Source: JAAGZL01 sp050297535
GTDB taxonomy: Bacteria; Pseudomonadota; Gammaproteobacteria; Chromatiales; Chromatiaceae
Assembly (NCBI GenBank): GCA_050297535.1
Contig: JBNKSV010000048.1
Span: 1 to 14,419 of the forward strand
Direction of reading: 5' to 3'
DNA length: 14,419 nucleotides
The notes under the pieces are model-generated. The model worked only from the letters and a program-made list of their open reading frames with translations. It did no database searches and had not been told where the DNA came from. Positions 6,623-13,777 of the stretch are shown here, in pieces (position 1 is the stretch's first letter; every line of letters begins with the position of its first letter). The translations under genes and the position numbers were made by a program.

Positions 6623-6645
6623 GCAATATGCAAATATATTGCATA
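6623..6645. promoter_or_regulatory. Overlapping palindromes at the modA start site, possible ModE-type operator
   Basis: Two perfect inverted repeats overlap: GCAATAT-N6-ATATTGC (6623-6642) and TATGCAA-N5-TTGCATA (6627-6645). They cover the predicted transcription start. Known ModE operators are inverted repeats with TATAT-rich half-sites around a short spacer, so molybdate-dependent repression here is plausible. The half-sites do not fully match the E. coli consensus, so another regulator is possible. Confidence 0.5.
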
Positions 6646-6678
6646 ACGCTATCCGGACATTAAAGAGAGATGTTACCT

Positions 6679-7449
6679 ATGAAAACAATATCCACATGCA
6701 GTGCTATGAAGAGGGCGCTTTTTACCCTGTTACTACTGGCGGCAACGGTAACGCAGGCAGAGCAAATTTTAGTCTATTCCGGTGCCGGATTGAGACCGGC
6801 AGTGCAGGAGATCGCCCTGCTTTATGAGAAGCGTGCCGGGGTAAAGGTTACGGTGGATTATGGCGGCTCTGGTCAGCTGCTTACCCGTTTTAGAGCAAGC
6901 GGGAAAGGGGATGTGTTTATTCCTGGATCCAAGATCTACTTTGAAAAGCTGGGGAAGGATGTTCATCCTTCACGCGATATTGTTGCACATACTCCAGTTA
7001 TAGGTGTGGCCAAGGCGAGTGCCAATATAGTCAAGAGTTTTGCTGATCTTGCCAAACCAGGGGTGCGTGTAGGGTTGGGCGATTCCAAGGCGATGGCGCT
7101 GGGGCGTACTGCTGAGAAGATTCTCAAGGCATCGGCGTACGGTGACAAGATACGCGCTAATGTAGTAATGCGTGCCGGTACGGTAAAACAGCTGGCGTTA
7201 TATGTGGCCCAAGGCGATGTGGATGCGGCGATCATCGGCCGTAGTGATGCGGTACAGAATGCTAAGAAGATAACTCTGGTCGATATCCCGAATGAGCTTT
7301 TCCAGCCTGAGATAGTTGCGGTTGGTGTACTGGCAACAAGCACCAAACCGAAGCTGGCTGAAGGATTTGCTGATTTGCTGGTGTCGGAGGAGGGTGTCGC
7401 CATCTTTGAACGGTTTGGTTTCCTTCCAGCGCCATCTGCCGCGCAATAA
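6679..7449 (+). CDS. modA: Molybdate/tungstate-binding periplasmic protein
   Basis: A 256-residue periplasmic solute-binding protein of the ModA/WtpA/TupA kind. The first 27 residues form a signal peptide (basic MKRA, hydrophobic LFTLLLLAA, cleavage probably after TQA). The mature part begins with ILVYSGAGLRPAVQEIA, the strand and helix that hold the oxyanion in ModA, followed by VDYGGSGQLLTRF and GDVFIPGSK. Molybdate and tungstate binders cannot be separated by eye; the nif setting favours molybdate. Frames open at 6670 and 6679; the second is chosen because AAAGAGAGA (6662-6670) then lies at normal distance. It is the first gene of modABC and is preceded by the sigma-54 promoter. Confidence 0.85.
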   Translation: MKTISTCSAMKRALFTLLLLAATVTQAEQILVYSGAGLRPAVQEIALLYEKRAGVKVTVDYGGSGQLLTRFRASGKGDVFIPGSKIYFEKLGKDVHPSRDIVAHTPVIGVAKASANIVKSFADLAKPGVRVGLGDSKAMALGRTAEKILKASAYGDKIRANVVMRAGTVKQLALYVAQGDVDAAIIGRSDAVQNAKKITLVDIPNELFQPEIVAVGVLATSTKPKLAEGFADLLVSEEGVAIFERFGFLPAPSAAQ

Positions 7450-7467
7450 AACCGGCGGACACAAGTA

Positions 7468-8292
7468 GTGAAAAGATCAGCACTAAACCGTATGGCCATG
7501 CTCTTTATCTTGCCGCTGGCTATGGTTTCATTGTTGGTGCTCGCTACTATTGGCGCCCTGCTGACCCATCTGTCACCGGCTGCATTGAATGAGGCGTTAT
7601 GCGCAGATGAAACCTTGTTTGCGGTGGCGCTTAGTCTCAAGACTTCTCTGTTGTCGCTGTGTATATCTTTGCTGATTGGTGTGCCCAGTGCGCATTTGCT
7701 GGCGCGCCACAGTTTCCCGGCAAAGACCGTTCTGGAAACTTTACTCGATATCCCATTGGTGACACCGCCATTAGTTGCAGGTGTGGGGTTGCTGTTTTTG
7801 TTTGGGCGCAACAGTATGCTTGGTGGTGGATTGGTTGAGTTCGGCATTGAATTTCTGTTTTCCCCCTTGGGGATTGTCTTGGCACAGACCTATGTTGCGA
7901 CCTCAATCATTATCAGGACTGCGCGTACGACCTTTGCCGGTATCGATCCGGACTATGCTGATATGGCAATGACCCTGGGGATGTCTCCGTTTTGGAGCTT
8001 TCTCTTGGTGGAGTTGCCTATGGCGGCGCGCGGGCTAGCTGCCGCTGCCGTGTTAGGTTGGGCGCGTGCGTTGGGCGAGTTTGGCGCCACCTTGATGGTG
8101 GCAGGGGCTACGCGCCTGCATACCGAAACCTTGCCAATGGCCGTCTATCTGAATATCGCCAGTGGCGAAACAGATCTCGCCATAGCCTGTGCGGTTATTT
8201 TACTGGCATTGGCCTTCGGACTGCTGCTGTTGACGCGCCTGTTGAGCGCGGTGTCGCCTCGTGAGGAAATATATGTGCAACGTACGGCTTGA
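7468..8292 (+). CDS. modB: Molybdate ABC transporter permease
   Basis: A 274-residue inner-membrane permease with about five to six transmembrane segments. The cytoplasmic EAA-type loop that docks to the ATPase is visible in DYADMAMTLGMSPFWSFLLVEL followed by PMAARGL, and ALGEFGATLMVAG, characteristic of ModB/CysT-type permeases, comes soon after. The start is taken as the GTG at 7468, with a GGCGG upstream, 18 bases after modA; the ATG at 7492 is an alternative that would shorten a basic N-terminus. Its 3' end overlaps the ATPase gene by 20 bases, so the operon is translationally coupled. Confidence 0.87.
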   Translation: MKRSALNRMAMLFILPLAMVSLLVLATIGALLTHLSPAALNEALCADETLFAVALSLKTSLLSLCISLLIGVPSAHLLARHSFPAKTVLETLLDIPLVTPPLVAGVGLLFLFGRNSMLGGGLVEFGIEFLFSPLGIVLAQTYVATSIIIRTARTTFAGIDPDYADMAMTLGMSPFWSFLLVELPMAARGLAAAAVLGWARALGEFGATLMVAGATRLHTETLPMAVYLNIASGETDLAIACAVILLALAFGLLLLTRLLSAVSPREEIYVQRTA

Positions 8293-8953
8293 ACAGGTCT
8301 CATGCGGTATCCTGGATCAGGTATCCATGTGCGTGCGGAGTGGCGAATCGGTCGCCCTACTTGGGCGTTCCGGGGCAGGGAAGAGCACCTTGTTGAAGGT
8401 CATTGCTGGACTGTTGCCTTACCAGGGTCTGGTATGTATCGGTGACTGTATTTCCAATAGCTTGCCACCACATCGTCGGCGTTTGGGATATCTGAGTCAG
8501 AATCTGCATCTCTTTCCACATCTCAGTGTTGCCAATAATGTTTTGCTTGCCATGGCCTTTGGCTTCGATGGGGAGGGGGCGCGCAGAGAGCGTGTGTCTG
8601 AAGCACTGCGCCTTACGCACGCTGATCATATCGCCAACCGCCGTCCTGACATGTTGTCTGGTGGCGAGCGCCAGCGTGCGGCATTGGCACGCTGCCTGGT
8701 CAAACGGCCACGCCTGCTGTTGTTGGATGAGCCATTTTCAAGTCTTGATCCTGAGACTAAGCGGCTATTGTGGTTGGAGCTGGATCAACTGCGCCGCCGT
8801 TTTGCCATAACTATGCTAATCGTTACCCATGATCCGGCAGAGGCTTCAGCACTTGCAGATCGAACCATCCACCTCAATCAGGGACGGTTGCTAACTTGCG
8901 CCACTGAGACAGTTAGTGAAACACAATCTGCTGTAGGAAATATTTTAGAGTGA
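8273..8953 (+). CDS. modC: Molybdate ABC transporter ATPase, short form
   Basis: A 226-residue ABC ATPase. Walker A is GRSGAGKST (31-39), the Q-loop glutamine is Q76 in LGYLSQNLHLFPHLS, the signature is LSGGE (128-132), Walker B is LLLLDEP (148-154), and the switch histidine is H186. The Q-loop region resembles ModC. The C-terminal Mop/TOBE domain of classical ModC (about 350 residues) is absent, so molybdate sensing at the ATPase is not expected; TupC-like tungstate ATPases are similarly short. The ATG at 8273 is chosen because GTGAGGA lies five bases before it; a GTG in frame at 8261 is less likely. It overlaps the end of modB. Confidence 0.85.
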   Translation: MCNVRLEQVSCGILDQVSMCVRSGESVALLGRSGAGKSTLLKVIAGLLPYQGLVCIGDCISNSLPPHRRRLGYLSQNLHLFPHLSVANNVLLAMAFGFDGEGARRERVSEALRLTHADHIANRRPDMLSGGERQRAALARCLVKRPRLLLLDEPFSSLDPETKRLLWLELDQLRRRFAITMLIVTHDPAEASALADRTIHLNQGRLLTCATETVSETQSAVGNILE

Positions 8954-8982
8954 TATACGGGTTTTTATCTCAGAGAATATGG

Positions 8983-9582
8983 CTATTCGGGCTTATTGTG
9001 TTGGGACTTGTTATTCCATCCAGATTTGAGTGTTGCCCTGATTATGGCGGTCTTGTGAAAAGGTATCTTGGGGCCTTCCCTGACTATCAAGCCGACATCC
9101 CGCGCGGCCTTAAGAGACCTGTCAAAGGCGCTTTGTGAGACGTGCAAAGGTGGTTCTACCATCAGCATTAAGCCATTGGTCTTGAGGATGGATTCGATCT
9201 CTTTGAAAAACTTATCCTGATTAGGTACTTCGTGTACCATGTAAAAGGCCAGGGCAAAATCTACTTCTTCCTCCAGGCCGATCTTATCCTCGGCACATTT
9301 ATGCAGCAGGATACGATCTTCTAGTTCAGTACCATGAATCTTGTCTTTGAGTTTTTGCAGCATCCCTTCTTGTAAATCGACGGCGATAACACGACCGGAT
9401 TCTCCGACCATCTGCGCCATGTCGAGCGTGAAGAAACCAGGGCCGCATCCCAGATCCGCAACGGTCATGCCTTTTTTTACATATGGCCGCAAGATGGTTG
9501 CTGGGTTCTGGAACCATCTGCGGAATTTACTTTCCAGGCTTCCAGCGAGAGCAACCGGGCATGTGTGATTGTTATCTGCCAT
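8983..9582 (-). CDS. Class I SAM-dependent methyltransferase
   Basis: A 199-residue cytoplasmic methyltransferase. Motif I is VADLGCGPG (41-49). The acidic end of the next strand is in VIAVDLQEGML. Later come DFALAFYMVHEVPN and LMLMVEPPLH, the usual fourth and fifth strands of the Rossmann-like fold. The N-terminal segment includes a lone CP and the block KFRRWFQNPATIL. The substrate is not identifiable; UbiE-like small-molecule methylation is possible. It converges on modC with a 29-base gap. No strong ribosome site precedes the ATG. Within the upstream gap, GTGTT-N10-AACAC at 9610-9629 is a short inverted repeat that might be an operator. Confidence 0.85.
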   Translation of the reverse strand: MADNNHTCPVALAGSLESKFRRWFQNPATILRPYVKKGMTVADLGCGPGFFTLDMAQMVGESGRVIAVDLQEGMLQKLKDKIHGTELEDRILLHKCAEDKIGLEEEVDFALAFYMVHEVPNQDKFFKEIESILKTNGLMLMVEPPLHVSQSAFDRSLKAARDVGLIVREGPKIPFHKTAIIRATLKSGWNNKSQHNKPE

Positions 9583-9659
9583 TTGTTATAAATATTCTGT
9601 TTCCACAGGGTGTTAATTATGAACAACACTCTAAAGAAATTCAGTTCCTTATCTTCATA

Positions 9660-10109
9660 TCATGTGGAGAAGGGTACTTGTCCTCTATCTCCTGGGATTG
9701 GCTTGCGGAAGGCCTTAACACACGCGGCCAAGGCGCTATCCATGGTGGCTGCATGTTCCCGAAACCAGCTCGGTAGCGATTGCACGAAGCTGCGACCGGC
9801 AGTGATGGAACCGCCTGCAACCTGCTCTGCGATGTGACGCGCCTGTTCCAGTACCCGGTGATGTTCGCCCATGTGGATCTGGATGGGTGGAAAACGTACC
9901 TCCTCCATCAGATGGTTCTCTGCTGTGAAGTGCGCTTCGGTATGTTCCAGCAATTCCCGGAATAGCTCAGGGAATGCTTCATCGTCGGCACAACCCAGAC
10001 TGTTTACCAAGGCTATAAATTCCTGATGGGTGGAGTCCATGGATTCAACACCCAGACAATACTGTGGGTCAGTCGGGTCGATCAGTTGCGTTGTTTCTTC
10101 CGGATTCAT
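9660..10109 (-). CDS. Bacteriohemerythrin
   Basis: A 149-residue hemerythrin-fold protein that binds oxygen at a diiron site. The ligand set is complete: H28 (STHQEF), H60-x3-E64 (HFTAE), H79-x3-H83 (HMGEH) and H119-x4-D124 (HAATMD). The flanks match the family, for example GVESMDSTHQEF near the start. The frame is open to an ATG at 10145, but the ATG at 10109 overlaps the stop of the upstream helix-hairpin-helix gene (TGATG) and gives a normal N-terminus. Single-domain hemerythrins are thought to store or deliver oxygen to respiratory or methane oxidases or to buffer it; near nif genes a role in oxygen protection or sensing is a reasonable inference. Confidence 0.92.
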   Translation of the reverse strand: MNPEETTQLIDPTDPQYCLGVESMDSTHQEFIALVNSLGCADDEAFPELFRELLEHTEAHFTAENHLMEEVRFPPIQIHMGEHHRVLEQARHIAEQVAGGSITAGRSFVQSLPSWFREHAATMDSALAACVKAFRKPIPGDRGQVPFST

Positions 10110-10387
10110 CAATGATTTTTCCTTTGCTGAGTATATTTCCACCAAGGCCTGGGTTCGCCACCGTTGGTAAAGTCCGTGATAGAGAGAAATACATCAATCA
10201 CGCATGGGTCATGCCTATGGCCGGATATTTTGCACAGCTGATTGTACATGTCATAGGCCGATCTTCCCAAAAGTTGATCTGGTTCCGAGATTCCCAATAG
10301 CTGCAAATCCCTGGCCATGGCCGGGCCGATGTTGGGGAGGTCGGTTAGGGTTTTGACTTTTTCTCTTTTAACTTTGTTAGGGTGCAT
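10109..10387 (-). CDS. Helix-hairpin-helix protein, Cdd1/pathogenicity-locus family
   Basis: A 92-residue protein with a helix-hairpin-helix motif (DLPNIGPAMARDLQLLGI, about residues 17-34) followed by the conserved-looking blocks DMYNQLCKISGHRHDPCVIDVF and PRPWWKYT. This pattern matches the small Cdd1-like family sometimes annotated as 'pathogenicity locus' or 'mitomycin resistance', whose biochemical role is unknown; the motif suggests DNA or nucleotide binding. It is translationally coupled to the bacteriohemerythrin gene. Its ATG lacks a clear ribosome site. Confidence 0.8.
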   Translation of the reverse strand: MHPNKVKREKVKTLTDLPNIGPAMARDLQLLGISEPDQLLGRSAYDMYNQLCKISGHRHDPCVIDVFLSITDFTNGGEPRPWWKYTQQRKNH

Positions 10388-10433
10388 AGCGGGTGACGAT
10401 TAATTAGTGGACGCTCAGAGAAGCTAGTACATA

Positions 10434-11195
10434 TTATGTCGGTTTTGATGAGAAGTGATTATAAAACTGCTTGGCGGTTCTGCCGCTTTTGGAAGCCCTT
10501 TGTTGAGCAAACTTCCTTGCCTCGTCGTGGAGGTGTTCCTTGTCGCCGGTATATCCGGGGAAATAGCTGTCAACAATCTCTAGGTACTCTTCGGTACTTG
10601 GTGAGTAAAAAGATATCCATAATCCAAAACGGTCCGACAAGGAAATTCTTTCCTCTACCGCATCAGAATAGTGTAATTCTCCATTCACAATCTTAGTGTC
10701 AAGATTATCTTTCATGTATTCCGGCAATAAATGTCTGCGATTAGACGTTACGTATAAAAGCGCATTTTTCGGGGGTGCCTCTATTGATCCCTCGAGAATG
10801 GTTTTTAATGCCACATAATTGCTTTCATTCTCTTCAAATGAGAAATCATCACAATAGAATATAAACTTGTATGGTAGATCTCGTATCTCATCCACTATTT
10901 CTGGCAAATTAATCAGGTTGTTTTTATAGATCTCGATTAGCCTAAGTCCCTTGGACTTATATTCATTCAGTATTGCCTTGATTAGAGATGATTTCCCTGT
11001 TCCCCGTGCACCCCACAGAAGGGCATTGTTTGCCGGTAGATCTGCGAGAAATCTTTCGGTATTTACTATCAGCTCCTCTTTTTGCCTGTTGATGCAAACT
11101 AATGAGCTGAGTTCGATCGAGTCTACTTCTTGCACGGCGTGCAGCCTGTTGTTGTTTGCCCGGTATATCGCAGCAGGTACATCGGCCCAATTCAT
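10434..11195 (-). CDS. AAA-type ATPase, DUF815 family
   Basis: A 253-residue cytoplasmic P-loop ATPase. Walker A is GARGTGKSS (62-70) preceded by NNALLW. Walker B is FIFYCDD (111-117). The sensor-1 strand is LLYVTSNRRHL (146-156), and DRFGLWISF (188-196) is the typical block that follows in DUF815 proteins. The C-terminal lid includes RASKSGRTAKQF. DUF815 ATPases are widespread and of unknown function. An AGGA ribosome site lies nine bases before the ATG at 11195. It is 46 bases upstream of the Cdd1-like gene on the same strand, so a three-gene unit with hemerythrin is possible. The upstream gap up to the ferritin-like gene has no clear promoter. Confidence 0.88.
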   Translation of the reverse strand: MNWADVPAAIYRANNNRLHAVQEVDSIELSSLVCINRQKEELIVNTERFLADLPANNALLWGARGTGKSSLIKAILNEYKSKGLRLIEIYKNNLINLPEIVDEIRDLPYKFIFYCDDFSFEENESNYVALKTILEGSIEAPPKNALLYVTSNRRHLLPEYMKDNLDTKIVNGELHYSDAVEERISLSDRFGLWISFYSPSTEEYLEIVDSYFPGYTGDKEHLHDEARKFAQQRASKSGRTAKQFYNHFSSKPT

Positions 11196-11390
11196 GGCAA
11201 CGAATCCTATTTTGTTAGATATGTATGCAGAATATAACAGATGATTCTAATGCCAACATATAACTTGGACTATATATCCAGCGCAGATAACGTGATATAT
11301 CGTGAGAAAGTTGGGAGATGGTTGAAGCGGTATTTTTTTGTTGTTGCCAAATCGGGGTGCCGTGCTCCCCATTGGGGGGCGGGAGTGTTT

Positions 11391-11430
11391 ATTCGCGTTA
11401 TTTTGCGGTGATTTGCGTGTATTTGCGGCA
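11391..11430. repeat. Four 10-nt phased repeat units
   Basis: ATTCGCGTTA, TTTTGCGGTG, ATTTGCGTGT and ATTTGCGGCA follow one another without gaps, an imperfect tandem with consensus ATTTGCGKKN at exactly one helical turn per unit. It lies next to the REP-like hairpin. Similar CGCAAAT/CGCGAAT-type strings occur between genes in many bacterial genomes. The rest of 11196-11390 has no gene; it includes a G/C-rich hairpin (GCTCCCC 11364-11370 with GGGGGGC 11374-11380, one wobble). Confidence 0.6.
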
Positions 11431-11437
11431 TGCTTTT

Positions 11438-11463
11438 ATCGCCCAGAGGACTGGGCTCCTACC
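11438..11463 (-). repeat. REP-like palindromic element
   Basis: Read on the minus strand, GGTAGGAGCCCAGTCC continues into TCTGGGCGAT: a GTAGGAGC head, a 6-bp hairpin (GCCCAG/CTGGGC with a 4-base loop) and a GAT tail. This is the general form of REP elements mobilised by RAYT transposases in gammaproteobacteria. It starts 17 bases downstream of the ferritin-like stop codon and could act as a 3'-end hairpin for that operon, although no T-run follows. Confidence 0.65.
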
Positions 11464-11479
11464 GGACCTAGGAACTTAT

Positions 11480-11977
11480 TTATACTCCACCGCTATGCAC
11501 AATTTCGTAATATAGCTTCTCCAGCTCTATCTTATGCTTGGTCTCTTCATTGGCCAGGTAGCGGAATAGCTCGCGGATTGGTCCTTCCGGTGCGCTCTCC
11601 GCCAGTTCGCCGTAGTGCTGCATGGCGGTGTGCTCACGGCCCATGGCAAATTGCAGTACCTCCTGGTCGTCCGGTTCTTCTCCCAGTTTTGGGATGTGCA
11701 GGCAGTCGGAGAACTTGCTGTCGGTGGTGGGGCGGGCGATCTCCTCTTCTATCTGTGCGGTGAGATCTGCGCGTTGCGCCAGTTCGTTGAATAGGTCGAA
11801 GTGGCGTTGTTCTTCTGTAGCCAACTCTTCCGCCAGATAGCGGATGCGTTTGCTGACCCTGGGCGCGAGATCGGTGTAGAAATCGCGGGCAGTGCGTTCA
11901 AAACCTATGGCGGTGTCGAGGATTTCGCGTAAGGTCGTTTTGCCAGCGAGTTGGTCTTTGCTGCCTTCATCGCTCAT
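11480..11977 (-). CDS. Ferritin-like diiron protein (rubrerythrin-type)
   Basis: A 165-residue four-helix diiron protein. The predicted ligands are E27 (GFERTARDFY), E56-x2-H59 (EEQRH), E115 (GREHTAMQHY) and E145-x2-H148 (EETKH), the standard two ExxH plus two Glu set of the ferritin-like superfamily. There is no C-terminal rubredoxin domain, so it is not a full rubrerythrin. Likely roles are peroxide reduction or iron handling. It begins three bases after the stop of the NuoI-GltD fusion, with AGGAGG eight bases before the ATG, so it belongs to the same operon and may protect its Fe-S clusters. That role is inferred. Confidence 0.88.
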   Translation of the reverse strand: MSDEGSKDQLAGKTTLREILDTAIGFERTARDFYTDLAPRVSKRIRYLAEELATEEQRHFDLFNELAQRADLTAQIEEEIARPTTDSKFSDCLHIPKLGEEPDDQEVLQFAMGREHTAMQHYGELAESAPEGPIRELFRYLANEETKHKIELEKLYYEIVHSGGV

Positions 11978-11980
11978 GGG

Positions 11981-13777
11981 TTAATCCTCCTTGTCAGATG
12001 TCAACGCGGCATGGATGCTGGCGGCGACGCGATGTCCGTCGGCCACGGCCGATACCACGTCCGGTCCGCGCACCATATCACCGGACGCCCATAGCCAGGC
12101 TTCGCTACTGCGGCCACCGGCGTCCACCTGCAAGCGTCCTCTATTCCATTCCAGTTTTTCGGTTAGTTCATCCCCCAGCAGACTAGTGTCACTCATCTGG
12201 CCGATGGCCTCGATCACCATGACGCCTGGGTGGAACTGCTCATCGTTCTCATCATAGCTGGGGGCGAAACGGCCCTCCTCATCGAAGATTGCCTTTACTC
12301 TCCAGGTGGTTAGGCCTGTGACCTTGCCGTTCTCGCTGGTTACCTGTTGCGGACCGCGGGCGTCGAAGATGGCTATGCCTTCTTCCTTGGCCTCTTTCAC
12401 CTCGTCCGGATCTGCCAGGAAGTGGTCGAAGTCTTCCAGTGCGGTTACCGTTACCTTCACCTCGCCGTATTTCTGTTTCTGCAGACGCGCCAGGGTGCGG
12501 GCGATATCCATGGCCACGTTGCCGCCGCCGATCACCACCGCGCTCTCTGGGGTGCCGAACTCTTCACTGGCCGTGGTCTGGCGCAGCAGATCGACCGATT
12601 TTCTGACATCTGGATGATCGGTGCCTGGCACCCTGGTGGCGCGTCCCTGTTGCAGGCCAAGGGCGATCAGCACTGCGTCGTGGTTGGCGTGCAGTTCGTC
12701 CAGGGTGATGTCGCTGCCGACGCGGGTGTTGCAGCGAATCTCCACGCCCAGAGAGCGGATCATATCCACGTCCTGGTCGATGATGTCGTAGGGCAGGCGA
12801 TACTCTGGAATGCCCCAGCGGGTCATTCCGCCCGGTTTGTCCAGGGCCTCGAATACCGTGACACTGTGGCCCAGCTTGGCCAGATCAAAGGCGGCGGTGA
12901 GGCCGGACGGTCCGCCGCCGATGATTGCGACCTTCTTGCTGCTGGCGGGTGCCGGTTTGCCGATAGCCTTCTGTATCTGTTCCACAGATACTTGATCCAT
13001 GATGTGGCGCTTGAGCCAGCGGATGGCTATCGGGTCGCCCTCATGTCCGGCGGCGCAGGCGGTCTCGCAGCGATGGGTGCAGACGCGGCCACAGATGCCG
13101 GAGAAGGGATTGCTCTCGTATAGCAGCTCCACACCACGTTCATAATCACCGTCGCGGATGGCGGCAATGTATTGTGGTACGGCCATGTGAGTGGGGCAGG
13201 TGGCGACGCACAGACCGCAGGCGACACAGCGATCCGCCTCAAGTTTGGCCTGGGCGATGTCGTAGCCGTGCACGATCTCGTCGAAGTTGCCGATGCGTTT
13301 TTCCGGCTCCATCTCGCCCATGTGTTCACGGGTCTCTTCGGTCAGGCGATAGTTGTCGATGCGGCAGTAGCCGAGGTCGTTTTGATCCCATGGTTTGGCG
13401 TCGCTGCCTGGTATAAAGAGGAAGGCGTTCGGGTCGGCATCCACCCACTTGTATTCGTTGGACATGGTGAGGGAGCCGGTCATGCATATATCCACACACA
13501 GGGCGCACCAGCAGCAACGACCGTAGTCAATGCGCGGGCGCAGGCCGGAATCGCCTTGCTTGGTTTCACATTCCGGCGCTGGAACCATATCTATGGCGGC
13601 GTTCTGGCAGATGGACTCGCAGGTGCCGCAGCCGATGCATATGTCGATAGCGTTCTGGTGAAAACCGCGGTAGCGCTCAGACCCAGGGCGCTCGTTGAGC
13701 GGATCACGGATGGTCACCGGGTCGCGGAAGAAGTATTTCCACGCGGTGAAGGGCGATAGCAGGTTGCGTACATTCAT
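11981..13777 (-). CDS. NuoI-like ferredoxin fused to GltD-like FAD/NAD(P)H oxidoreductase
   Basis: A 598-residue fusion. Residues 1-130 resemble complex I subunit NuoI: YFFRDPVTIRDP and ERYRG, then two [4Fe-4S] motifs, C47/C50/C53/C57 and C88/C91/C94/C98. The proline that usually follows the last Cys is Gln and Met here. Residues 180-245 form the GltD/NfnB-type Fe-S domain (C184/C187/C190/C194-Pro and C229/C233/C237/C241). Residues 282-598 are the flavoprotein: FAD-binding AIIGGGPSGL (285-294), a second dinucleotide site VVIGGGNVAMD (414-424), and the closing WASGDMVRGPDVVSAVADGH. The frame is open to 13966, but the ATG at 13777 is the start because it overlaps the NuoD stop (ATGA) and begins the NuoI homology. 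It probably moves electrons between NAD(P)H and a complex I core. Confidence 0.9.
   Translation of the reverse strand: MNVRNLLSPFTAWKYFFRDPVTIRDPLNERPGSERYRGFHQNAIDICIGCGTCESICQNAAIDMVPAPECETKQGDSGLRPRIDYGRCCWCALCVDICMTGSLTMSNEYKWVDADPNAFLFIPGSDAKPWDQNDLGYCRIDNYRLTEETREHMGEMEPEKRIGNFDEIVHGYDIAQAKLEADRCVACGLCVATCPTHMAVPQYIAAIRDGDYERGVELLYESNPFSGICGRVCTHRCETACAAGHEGDPIAIRWLKRHIMDQVSVEQIQKAIGKPAPASSKKVAIIGGGPSGLTAAFDLAKLGHSVTVFEALDKPGGMTRWGIPEYRLPYDIIDQDVDMIRSLGVEIRCNTRVGSDITLDELHANHDAVLIALGLQQGRATRVPGTDHPDVRKSVDLLRQTTASEEFGTPESAVVIGGGNVAMDIARTLARLQKQKYGEVKVTVTALEDFDHFLADPDEVKEAKEEGIAIFDARGPQQVTSENGKVTGLTTWRVKAIFDEEGRFAPSYDENDEQFHPGVMVIEAIGQMSDTSLLGDELTEKLEWNRGRLQVDAGGRSSEAWLWASGDMVRGPDVVSAVADGHRVAASIHAALTSDKED

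Noticed and set aside
6963..7847. Long minus-strand frame of about 294 codons
   Set aside because: It lies antisense to modA and modB, and its Ser/Thr/Ala/Asn-rich composition is typical of antisense translation.
8950..9138. Plus-strand frame with an apparent signal-like N-terminus after modC
   Set aside because: Almost all of it lies antisense to the methyltransferase gene, whose motifs are clear.
9609..9630. TGT...ACA elements upstream of the methyltransferase as a NifA site
   Set aside because: The possible spacings are 9 or 12 bases, not 10, and there is no -24/-12 element nearby.
11364..11380. G/C-rich hairpin as terminator of the ferritin-like operon
   Set aside because: On the minus strand the hairpin is followed by A-rich rather than T-rich sequence, so it does not fit an intrinsic terminator.
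11391..11430. CRISPR-like array
   Set aside because: Units are only 10 bases, contiguous and without spacers, and no cas genes are present.
12347..13123. Long plus-strand frame of about 258 codons
   Set aside because: It is opposite the well-supported flavoprotein gene and has no motif or ribosome site; long antisense frames are expected in GC-rich coding DNA.
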